DNA of 64,000 nt, taken from Rehmannia glutinosa. Taxonomy: Eukaryota; Streptophyta; Magnoliopsida; Lamiales; Orobanchaceae. Below, piece after piece: positions 54,990-64,000 of the stretch; position 1 is the first letter of the stretch; the number at the start of each line of letters is the position of its first letter. The notes beneath the pieces are model-generated. The model worked only from the letters and a program-made list of their open reading frames with translations, was not told the DNA's origin and did not search any database. The stretch spans positions 62,001 to 126,000 of the forward strand of contig JABTTQ020001794.1 of the NCBI GenBank assembly GCA_016081115.2, written 5' to 3'. A program made the translations under genes and the position numbers.

Positions 54990-57850
54990 GCTCTACTTCT
55001 ATTTTCTCATCTTCTATCTCGGTGATTGATTGAGTCTTCGAGTATCAACTCATCTTAATTAACCCTAACACATTCTTGAGCTCTACAAATCTTGATTCAC
55101 ATAAAGGCTTTGTGAATATATCATAATCGCTTATCGGTTGAGATGTATTCCAAGGTGATGTCTTTCTTTTCAACATGATCTCTTGTAAAATGATATCGAC
55201 ATCAATGTGTTTTGTTCTTGAATGCAACTTTGGATTTTGAGTAATTGTAATAGCACCGGTGTTATCACACATAATTGGAATCTCTTTTTCTTCATCATAA
55301 TCTCTTAGTTGTTGTCTCATCCATAAGACTTGGGCTGTGATTTGCCCACATCTATGTACTCTGCCGGATGTGGATGTATCTATCAAATTTTGTTTCTTCT
55401 TTGAACCAAGAAACCAATCTATTTCAAGCATTTTACTTGTACCTAAAGTACTATTCCTATCAACTCAACATCCAAAGATAGTGCGAGTCCGAGTAACCAA
55501 TAAGCTTGAATCCTCCTTCCTTTGGATACCATAAGCCGACTTCTAGCATCCCTTCAAATATCTTAGGATTCTCTTGGCTGCAGGTCATGTGGCTCTCTTT
55601 TGGTGCATATTGAAATCTTGCACATACACCTACTGCAAAGTGATGTCTAGCTGCTTCTTTGTTAGATAAGCAATGATCCATTAGGGCTCTATATCTCGTT
55701 TGATCAACAACTTTGCCATCTGCATCCATGTGCATCTTGGTGAAGTATTTACGGGAATTTTCGAAGACTTCTCTTCCATGCCAAATTTCTTCATTAAACC
55801 TCCGTGTATTTTGTTTGGCTTATGACGGTTCATCCTTCAATTGTTTGACTTGAAGTCCTAGGAAGAAATTCAGATCTCTCATCATGCTCATCTCAAATTT
55901 TCCTTGCATGAGGTTTTGAGAACTTGTCTGACTCTTTATTTGTGGAACCAAAAATGATGTCATCCACATGAATTTGAGCAAGCGATATACTCTCTGGCAA
56001 TACCCTTTGGCTAAAAATCTTGCTTTGTTTCTTACAACAAATCCTTCCTCGTTCATCATGTTTCTAATAACCCATTTTGTGCCAATAACATTTTGATGGG
56101 TTGGCCTTTGAACTAATTCACATACTTTGTTTCTTTCAAACTGATTCAACTCTTCTTGCATGGCTTGAATCCAATGTGTGTCTTTCAATGCTTGAGACAA
56201 ATCTTTAAGCTCTATTTGGGAGATAAAACAAGTTAACAAAGCTTCATGATGTGCTCGGATCCGGTTCTTATGCCATCTTTAATATCTCCAATGACTAATT
56301 CACGGTGGATGGTCTCTCAGCCATCTCACATCAGGTTGGAGTAAGTCTGCTGGATTTAGCCGTCTCGCAGCTAAGTTGTCTTAAACAGCTCATCTTCATT
56401 TAGTTGTAGACATTATAGTCGCCTTTGAGATTCCGTTATCTCATCTTCATCTGGGTTGAGTGCTCTTACTTCAGCTTCAACATAAGGACTTTTCTGCATA
56501 GTTGGTTGGTTCAGCTTATCAACTAACTCTTCAATGTCTTCTCCATTCACATTAGGTTCATCAAAAACCACATGGATAGACTCTTCTGTAACCATAGTCC
56601 TCTCGTTCAAAGACTCTATATGCTTTACTTTTCATTTGAGTATCCCAAAAAGATACCTTCATCGACTTTAGCATCAAAAGCCTTCAAATTATCTTTGCCA
56701 TTATTATGGATGAAGCATTTTACATCCAAATATCCTAAAATATCCAACATTTGGCTTTTCTCCTATCCAAATCTCATAGGGAGTCTTGGTCATTGCACTG
56801 TTAATCATGCATCTATTTTGAGTATAGCATGCGTATTTATAACCCAAAATCTCTTAGGTAATCCATCTTGACTAACATTGTCCTTACGGTTCCTTGAGAG
56901 TTTTGTTCTTCTTTGCCTACTCCATTTCAAGTGGAGTTCTTGCGGTGATAACTCATGAACAATATTATTTTCAACACAATACTTGAGTTATTACCCCATT
57001 GACAAACTCGGTTCCCTGTCGAGATCTTATTTTTATAATGGTTTGGCCCTTTTCATTTTGAACTCTCTTCATCATTGGTGAGTTAAACTGCGCAGTGTTT
57101 CCTTCTATTTACTCATGAAAATTGTCCATGTACATCTTGAATAATCGTCCACCACCACAAAGGTGTATTTCTTTCCACTTACGCTAGTTTGGCTCAACTG
57201 GACCAAATAAATCCATATGCAACGGATGCAATATCCTTGTAGAAGAAGGATTAGTCTTATCCTTGAATGAAGACTTGATCTGCTTTCCATCCGGCATGCA
57301 TCACATACACTTTCTTTCTTGTACATCGAGTCCGGAAATCTTTCTATAAGATGACTCCTTACAAGCTCGTTGATTGTCTTGATATTCGGATGACTCGAAC
57401 TTCTTGTCGATAGCCAACTTGATTTATTTGTGCTCTTTGCTACGGACAAAGTGCTTGGTGTAGCAAAGAGACCAATCTACCACATACATATTCTTTTGTC
57501 ATGACCCAAAGATTATTTCATTTGATTCAACATCTTTGATCGGCATACTCCCATGTTGAATCCCACATTATAGCCTTTATCACACGGTTGGTTGATGCTT
57601 AGCGAGGTTGAAGTTAAGGCCTTCAACATAAGCAACATCTGTGATTTCCAATCCATTTATCTTGATAGATCATGTGCCTTTGATCTCCCTGGAGCTTAAT
57701 TTCCTCCAAATATGACTTTAACACCTCTAATCTCCTTGAATCTTGTGAGGTTTTCTTGTCTCTGTCATATGTGGAACAACCACTATCCATATACCAGGTT
57801 CCTTGGCACTCACTTGTTCCTTGAACCGAAATCAAGAAAATCAATTTTTA
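54990..57850 (-). pseudogene. S2 pol: protease, integrase, RT with internal deletion, RNase H
   Basis: Protease trace CQGTWYMDSGCSTYDRD (57770-57830) has an intact DSG. A pre-integrase finger with ESVCDACRM (57285-57320) follows, then integrase core and C-terminal parts (56413-57130), then RT: DLSQALKDTHWIQAMQEELN and NVIGTKWVIRN (55820-56239). The catalytic box reads QIHVDDIIF (about 55957-55972). Between the RT N-terminus and this box 336 bp present in S1 (44230-44566) are missing. RNase H (55045-55431) has AQVLWMRQQLRDYDEEK, CDNTGAITITQNP, SRTKHIDVDIIL and DIFTKPLCESRFVEL. Frameshifts are frequent. Confidence 0.8.
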
Positions 57851-59573
57851 GGTACCCATACTTGTATGCAGGTCTGGGGGATTAGTGCTATAAGATGTTC
57901 CAACCAACCTATAGCCAAATGATTTGACTCTAAGAGGTTGCCATCTATCGAGTGCCATAATCATAGTGCACTTTAGCAAATTGCTTGGGGGTTTTAGGAT
58001 CATCAATTTTGTCTCTTTTGTTTGTATGCTGTTTGTGTGTTTTAGCAATTGCTTTCTTGGGGTAGTTGTGGTATTTACGAGTGAATGTGGGTGCATCATT
58101 TGGTGTTTTATATTTTTGGGATGCTTCATTACTTGAATATCTTTTCTCCAAAATCACTCTTGGAGTTTGACTATGCACAAAGGAATTAAATCCTATGCCT
58201 GTCTTATCTCCACATTCTTTTTGACTCATAATAAGATCATCCAATGATTTGGATGCCTTTGTAAATGAGGCAATCACATTTTTAAGATCTTTTTCCCTCT
58301 TTCTCAGAATCGCTAACTCTGCTATGATCTTGGCATTTTCAACCTTGACTTAATGTTCTCATCGGCTATTTGACTCAGTACTCGGATCATTGTCATTTTA
58401 TGAGTTATGGCTTTTAAGCTTCTTTGTTTTCCTCATTTAAAATTGTGTGAGATGATTTTATGTGTTCAAAATCTTTCATCATTTTGCCTAATGAATCATA
58501 AAGATCGAGTGGGTGATGAAGTATGTGTATCACATTCACCATCACTTGAGTCGAATGAGATGAGTTAAAATGTACCTCATCTTCTTGATCCGGTTGATCT
58601 TGTTCTTTAGCCATGAGGCGGATCATAGCCTCTTTCTCGAATCACTTGAGTAGTCCGCTTCACTACTATCCGAGTTTTCGCTTTGGACTTGTTTGTCTCA
58701 GCAGTGTCAGCAACTAACATGGCTTTTGTCTTTTCTGTCTTCTTTCCCTGAAGACTTTTTTTTCTTCTTCATTCCTATACTTGTTGAGTGGTGGATAGGA
58801 ACAATCAACTGCAAAGTGTCTGGTCTGCAATTCCAAAGACGGACATGTTCTCTGCTCTCTGATCAGCTCTGTCATTCCTTTGATTATCATTTCTTTGATA
58901 ATCAACCCTTTGATGCTCATCTTTCTTAGGTGGCTTGTCTTCCTTGATTTGGAAGGAGTGAATGTCTCTTGGAGGTCTCACCCTTATTCCTTTTGTAGTT
59001 CTTATTGAAGAACTTGTTGAATATTTTGACCATCGGGCAATTTCCTCCTGTCTATGGCTTCCTTTGGCTCACTCTGTTTCCATCACTAGCTATCAATCAA
59101 ATTTGTCTTGGGTACAATTGTCTCCTCTTGCTCTTTCCTTCTCGGCTCAAACTCATAGGCTTTGAGGTCCGAGAATAACTTGGATGTTCTTGAGAGGTCC
59201 ATTGAGTGTCTCGGGGCCATAACCTTCATTTCCCATTCGGTGGGAGGCTTCATAAGATCTTCATACACATTTCCTTTTGTGTATATTCTTTCCCAAGAGT
59301 GAAAGCTCATTTGTGGTCTCGATAAATCGGCATCCCGGTGATCTAGAGTTTCACTGCAAACATATTGAAATTTTCAAAATTTTGATGAGAAGCGATCCTT
59401 CACAAATTAAACTCACTTATTCATTTCTTTTGCATTTGCAAGATTTGACTTTATTGAACATTGATTTGTCCAATGTCTTGTAGAGTACATCCTTGGCCAC
59501 ATTGTCCAAGTTATATCTCTTCTGTCTTCATTTGTCCATTCGGTTCTTGGTTTTCAACCAAAGCTAGTCTTTA
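57850..59573 (-). pseudogene. S2 gag, truncated at its start
   Basis: Blocks shared with S1: PTEWEMKVMAPRHSMDLSRT and LFSDLKAYEFEPRRKEQEE (59086-59310); a zinc-knuckle remnant CPSLELQTRHFAVDCSYPP (58790-58870), in which the second cysteine is lost; YRNEEEKKVFRERRQKR after it; an acidic/helical region with SSHSTQVM and LYDSLGKMMKDFEHIK (58414-58626); and SLDDLIMSQKECGDKTGIGF plus TPRVILEKRYSSNE (57945-58277). The first ~60 codons are missing; the match to S1 ends near 59573, where Athila LTR sequence begins. Confidence 0.75.
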
Positions 59574-59862
59574 TTCGCATTTAATATTGAAGAAGCATGT
59601 TGAGATTATGTGCCTAAGGTTGCTCTTAAAGATGTTGAAAATACTTGTGGGGTTCACAAATTTATTTTATTTTCTTAATTTTGAATTTTAGTTAGTTTAA
59701 ATACTTGATTTTCGGTAGTTTCAATAAAATTGGAATACGATGTTATTATAGCCTAAGTGTTTGAGATTCAATCCCGAGGAATACGACCTTGCTTGCCATT
59801 ATCCTATAAACTACACTTTGTACACTTGTAGTTGTATGAACGAAAACAATTTTTGGCGAACA
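59574..59862 (+). repeat. A3 5' LTR, last ~290 bp
   Basis: The reverse complement of the left end of the A1 LTR (16638 onward) and of the solo LTR at 7707: CATTATCCTATAAACTAC and CAATTTTTGGCGAACA are shared. It is truncated at its 5' side where it meets S2 gag. Confidence 0.85.
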
Positions 59863-59867
59863 AGTTT

Positions 59868-59885
59868 TGGCGCCGTTGTCGGGGA
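59868..59885 (+). other. A3 primer-binding site (tRNA-Asp type)
   Basis: TGGCGCCGTTGTCGGGGA differs by one base from the standard Athila site TGGCGCCGTTGCCGGGGA and starts five bases after the LTR end. Confidence 0.9.
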
Positions 59886-60031
59886 TTGATTAGATTCTAC
59901 TTAGATATAGTAATAAGTAGTTCAATCTTAATTGAAGCATTTTTTTGTAAATATTTTTGTTCTTTTTTTATTTTTATTATTTTTCTTTTTGGTTTGATTT
60001 TAACATTGTTTTTGTTTAGTGCAGATAGTGC

Positions 60032-61463
60032 ATGATCACGCATTCCAGATCAACCCAGCCAATCCCCATTGATTTGGAAATTGAAAAGACAACTAAGCAA
60101 CTAAGGAAAAGATCCAAAGCAATGGCGGAAGGGACTGATCCAAATGCAGTGGAAAACAGAAACAATGAAGAGCGCCCACAAGGGCCAGCGTTCAGGACAG
60201 AATTGTGGAAAGGCCTGCGTGAAGGGCAGTTAGGGACTAATTTCAACCGGAGGTAAGCCAAACTTATGGGGGTATGGCCAATCTGGCGATCAATGCAAAC
60301 AATTTTGAACTAAAACCGGCATTGATCCGGATGGTGTCACAAAACCGGTTTGGGGTAGAGCATTGAGTATCAAACGCGCATCTGGCACACTTTCTAGAAA
60401 TTTGCGATATTGTTAAGATGAATGGTGTTTCTGAGGATGTCATTCGATGCCGCCTTTTAATAATCTCTCTGCGCGATCAGGCTAAGGGATGGTTATGCTC
60501 TTTAACACTACCAGCCGCAAATTGGGCAGAACTAAGTCATCGGTTTCTAGCCAAATACTTTCCCCCAGGTAAGACGCTGCAGTTGAAATCGGAAATCGCC
60601 CAGTTTAGGCAATTGGATAGTGAGCCGCTATATGAAGCATGGGATAGATTCCGGGATTTTCTAAGGAAGTGCCCTCAACACGGATATCCCGATTACCAAC
60701 AGGTTCAGTACTTCTATAATGGTTTGAGTGGTAACACAAGAACAATTATAGATGATGCATCTGGAGGTGCACTACTAGGGAAATATCCTGAGGATACACT
60801 AGAGTTACTAGAGGAGATGGCGAACAACAGTTACCAATGGCCATCCGAAAGATCGAATGTCCGACGAGTGGCAGAAGTTCAGAATGAGAAAGTCGCCATG
60901 CTCACAGAACATGTGTCCGTGCTAAATATAAAACTAGAAGCGATGCAGCAAGTGACTCCAAGAGATCCTGTTGTTGTTGAAGAGGAAGCAAACTTTGTGG
61001 GCCAACAAAGGAACTTCAACAACAATTACAGAAATAATCAGATACCCAACTACTATCATCCAGGGTTGCGAAACCATGAAAATTTTTCTTATGCTAACAA
61101 TATAAATATTTTGCGCCACTTTGGAGGATATAACATGGGTAATCAAGGCAGAGTGGAGTCAATGAAAAGAAAGCATCATTAAAGAGATGCTATCCTCATT
61201 TATCGAAAAAACAATGGCAAGCGAACAAAGATGAAGCCAAAATAGACAGGATAGAAGAACAGGTCACTCAGCCAAACACGAACATAAACGCAAGACTGAA
61301 ATCGCTGGAAACTCAAGTAGCCCAAATCGCGAATTTCTTTGTGGGAGGCCAACACCGAGAAAGGCCAATTCTAAGCGGGTGAGCTAAATCCACGAGAGCA
61401 ATGCAACATTATTCGTTTGATGGATGGCGTTGAGGGTCCACAAGTTTCAAATAACATAGTTTA
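60032..61463 (+). pseudogene. A3 gag, nearly intact
   Basis: The start codon at 60032 opens a basic N-terminus (RSTQPIPIDLEIEKTTKQLR). A -1 frameshift at about 60252 leads to the frame used downstream (QTYGGMANLAINANNFELK), which has a single TGA at 60364-60366. From 60418 to 61182 the frame is open for 254 codons and contains the retrotransposon gag (capsid) domain: LLIISLRDQAKGWLCSLTLP, WAELSHRFLAKYFPPGKT, YEAWDRFRDFLRKCPQHGY and QYFYNGLSGNTRTIID. Asn/Tyr-rich sequence follows (NNYRNNQIPNYYHPGL). After the TAA at 61182, linker similarity continues in shifted frames (LKSLETQVAQIANF type) to about 61463. Only two or three lesions disrupt it, making it the best-preserved coding region here. 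Confidence 0.85.
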
Positions 61464-62110
61464 GCAATAGTGATTAGCAATAGTTTATTTCATATTTTTC
61501 CGTACATTCTTATCGCCTTCAATTTTAATTGTTATTTATTAACTTAATTTTTAGTTTTGTTTAGTTTTCTTGAGTTGTTGTGTAGTAGGCGTCACGGCAA
61601 ACTCCAAAAAAAAATCTGAAACCAACTCAACACGGGCGTGTGATATCACACGACCTGGCCGCCGTGCGATAGGACAAATTGCCCAACACACCACACGGTA
61701 GGACCGTGTGAACATCACGGTTTGTGTGAACGAAAGGTAGCAAACAGGACGGCAAACACCAACATGCGGGGCCACACGGCTGGTATGGTGATCCCACACG
61801 CCGTGCGGCCCCGAAACAGACCGGGTTGATTCGGGATCCCATATTTTTACCCCAAAATCCCACTTTTTCTCACATTTTCTTCTACACAAACCCTAACCCA
61901 CGAAAATTCTCTCCTCAAACACAAAAAACACTCTACAAATCTCTATAAATACACCTCCAACCTCTAATCAAAAACACAAATCCTTCACTTTCTCAAGAAA
62001 CCCATCACCAAATACCTTCAAATTCTCAATTTCTCCAAATTCTACACCAAGTTTAGTGGAACTTCAAGAACTCTCAAATTTCAAATTTTAACTTTTCCAC
62101 TCTTGATTTC
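61464..62110 (+). other. A3 intergenic region with palindrome cluster
   Basis: Non-coding. ACACGGGCGTGTG, CACACGACC, CACACGGTAGGACCGTGTG and CCACACGGC words recur at 61630-61810. A/C-rich leader-like sequence (about 61870-62100) precedes the ATG at 62111. In the full-length family pol would lie before this stretch. Confidence 0.65.
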
Positions 62111-63360
62111 ATGGCTTCTAGAGATGCAAGAGGAACTAGGAGGAATACGAAGAAGGAGGAGGCGACCCGGAGCCGAACCCGAGCATCAACCAATTTTCAA
62201 CCCCGAGGAGATCGAGGCCTCCAATGTCAATTTGCCAAACGAAACCCACCGAGCTAGATGGATGATACTATACTTTCGTCCATGGATTAATACGAGGTAT
62301 CCGATGAACCTACTCTTACGAATTTGGGTTTATTGGAAGATTTTAAGGCTTTATGTCGGAGAATTGATTGGCATGATTTTATTAATGGGCATTGGTCCAC
62401 TTACTCTGTTATTACTCTTGAATTCTTAAGTAGCTTTGAATAGGTTGTGCGAAATAGAAATCGATAGGGGTTAGATTTTGGTTGGGGAATGAGCAAAGGA
62501 ACTATCAATTGAGGATTTAAATGAAATTTATAGAACAGGCGTATGGCGTGGATGAGCATGAGGAATTTGATAATGATAGGTTTTGAAAAAGATAATGGGG
62601 AAGCGAATTTATCGCCAGGCACTTCTAAGGCGTCTAGTATTCGCAACCTGGTATTCTCGATATGTTCGAGTCTTAATCGAAACCATTTTTGCAAGGGAGG
62701 ATAGTAAAGGGGCTTTGAGGGTTGATGAATTGTTTATAATTTGGTGTATGGCATCGGGGACTGAAGTGGTGCCAACCGCCGGGGCTATGATAGCCCGACA
62801 ATTTTATAGAATTAGAAGGAGTGAGAGGGGTGGAATTTGCATAGGGGGATGATTATCCCTATTGTTGAATATTTTAATACTAATTTGGAGGGGTATGCGG
62901 AGGCAGCTGGGCCTAAGTTGGTTGATTTGAATGTTCTAACTGCGATGAAAATGATAAGATTCGATGAGCATGATTATTGGCTCATTTAAAGATAAAACAA
63001 CACTTAGGTTCGAACCCGATGCAACTTCAACCGAGAAATAGGGGTAATCTGGCTACTTAGATATGTGGGGGGTAGAGGAAGGCTGCTACTCAAGAAGAGC
63101 AGGATGAGCAAACGAGGGATACGTCGGGAACCTCTCGCCAAGGGGGTAACCGGCCATTGACTATGGGTGAGAGGCTAGAAAGGATAGAAACTGATGTGGG
63201 GAAATCGTTAGATGACACATATCAGTTGACAGCCACCACTGATGAGTATCACAGGAGTATTTGATGTTTTGACGCTATTACGCAACAACAACAAAGCAGA
63301 TATACGAGATGATATCTCGTATGGATCATTGGCACATCTCACAAGGCCACCATTATCCGT
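62111..63360 (+). pseudogene. Athila ORF-1-type protein (downstream gene), broken
   Basis: The ATG at 62111 starts MASRDARGTRRNTKKEEATR, a basic N-terminus. After frameshifts the central domain reads LLEDFKALCRRIDWHDFING, STYSVITLEFLSSFE (62310-62430), then a block with a helix and KGALRVDELFIIWCMASGTE plus GAMIARQFYRI and GGICIGG (62690-62850). This layout matches the plant family known as Arabidopsis retrotransposon (Athila) ORF-1, carried by Athila elements and of unresolved function. A C-terminal coiled-coil-like part (63160-63300) with ERLERIETDVGKSLDDTYQL and a QQQQ run follows. At least four frameshifts or stops occur. No membrane segment is evident. Confidence 0.7.
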
Positions 63361-63429
63361 CTCCACCACCTCAGTGATCTTTGTAAGTTCTAATTACACA
63401 ATCCTCTTTTCTTGTGATAATTTCTTCAT

Positions 63430-63470
63430 ATGTTCGAACGAAGCATATTTTAAGTTTGCGGGGTTGTCGA
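63430..63470 (+). other. A3 inner polypurine tract
   Basis: ACGAAGCATATTTTAAG followed by TTTGCGGGGTTG matches the inner tract of A1 (19661-19691) with an interrupting C. Confidence 0.6.
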
Positions 63471-64000
63471 GTGCGTAATTTAATCTTGTTTCATTGCACG
63501 TTGCATTTAGGATCGCATGCATGAGAACGTTGCATGATCATTTTTGTGAAAAAGATTTCGTTTTTTTGTTTTATTCGATATTTAGTCATTTTTGTTTTGC
63601 ACGTTTACCGCTTTAGCATGTTTAATTACTTTTGTGTGTGATTTTTTTATTTGATTCGTATGCCTTGACTCCCTATGATTTTACTATGAATATTTTATGG
63701 CATGGGATAACTTACTTGAGGGGACAATATAATAAATTCTTGGGAGAAAAGTTAGTTATTTGCTTGGCATGTGTTAAGAAAATTGGGTATTTGAGCATGT
63801 TGCGAAAAATAAGTCTGCAGTGAGCTTTTGTGCCTTAAATCGCTTTATATTATGCGGACTTGCTCTGGTGTCTTTATTGAAGCCATGTGTGTGTGCAATT
63901 TTGAATATGATCTAAGGCCATCTTTGTTTAGCCTACGTAGCCTAAAAGCCTACCTATGAACTCATGATTCCTAGTTAGCCAATTTTGAGCCAAAACTTTT
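63471..64000 (+). other. A3 3' untranslated region, cut by the window end
   Basis: 63590-64000 is the reverse complement of A1 19080-19500 (CGCTTTAGCATGTTTAATTA and GCATGTGTTAAGAAAATTGG are shared). The LTR-proximal polypurine tract and 3' LTR should follow beyond 64000. Confidence 0.75.

Larger units (their letters stand above)
50606..59573 (-). mobile_element. Sirevirus-type element S2, truncated at both ends
   Basis: On the minus strand: partial gag (57850-59573), pol (54990-57850), extra ORF lacking its N-terminal domain (51589-54765), polypurine tract, and the first 700 bp of the 3' LTR (50606-51305). The 5' LTR, primer site and gag start were lost where it meets Athila A3 at about 59573. 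It is the same family as S1 with the same order, but its LTR is closer to that of S3. Confidence 0.85.
59574..64000 (+). mobile_element. Athila-type element A3 with gag and ORF-1-type gene, no pol
   Basis: Plus-strand order: the last ~290 bp of a 5' LTR (59574-59862), primer site, gag (60032-61463), a ~640-bp intergenic region with CACACGG palindromes, the Athila ORF-1-type gene (62111-63360), a second polypurine tract near 63440 and the start of the 3' untranslated region, which runs out of the window. No protease, RT, RNase H or integrase lies between gag and the ORF-1-type gene. Confidence 0.8.

Noticed and set aside
59868..59885. tRNA-like sequence
   Set aside because: Only 18 bases complementary to a tRNA 3' end are present; it is a retrotransposon primer-binding site.

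Overview
This is nuclear DNA from a higher plant, most likely a eudicot. Nothing in it looks bacterial, organellar or like an intact host gene. It is AT-rich and consists almost entirely of decayed transposable elements inserted into one another: long Ty1/copia elements with an extra ORF after pol (Sirevirus type), Athila-type Ty3/gypsy elements primed by tRNA-Asp, shorter copia pieces, a hAT transposase remnant, a CACTA end, a Mutator-like element with long inverted ends, and small MITEs. The extra Sirevirus ORF and the transposon-associated Ulp1-like gene resemble versions I know from asterids, but that placement is weak.

Layout. 1-156: end of a Sirevirus LTR. 1123-2663: a broken Ulp1-like gene next to a CACTA terminus, which is inserted in the integrase of a copia element (C1, 2664-5253). 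C1 in turn abuts a fragment of the N-terminal region of a Ulp1-associated protein (5254-5741). 6899-7090: foldback with a TA/TG microsatellite at its apex. About 7320-9445: roughly 107-bp tandem repeats split by a solo Athila LTR (7707-9301). 10136-12495: dead hAT transposase. 12597-12966: hAT-like MITE. 13226-23714: Sirevirus S3 with near-identical target duplications, holding Athila A1 (16638-22273). 24660-27995: copia remnant C2, split by a solo Athila-like LTR (24818-26155) and by a Mutator-like element with a perfect 9-bp target duplication (26598-27886). 30061-35739: Athila A2, plus strand. 36323-50390: Sirevirus S1, the most complete element (LTR-gag-pol-extra ORF-LTR, minus strand). 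50606-59573: Sirevirus S2, same strand, truncated at both ends. 59574-64000: Athila A3, plus strand, which has gag and the Athila ORF-1-type gene but no pol.

How the parts relate. S1-S3 share LTR, promoter and extra-ORF architecture, so each helps interpret the others; S2 carries clean deletions relative to S1. A1 (pol, no ORF-1 gene) and A3 (gag plus ORF-1 gene, no pol) share LTR ends and a long 3' untranslated region bounded by two polypurine tracts, so together they cover one Athila family. All coding regions carry frameshifts and stops. Many differences between copies fall at CAG/CTG sites, which leaves open that part of the apparent decay is consensus error rather than biology.
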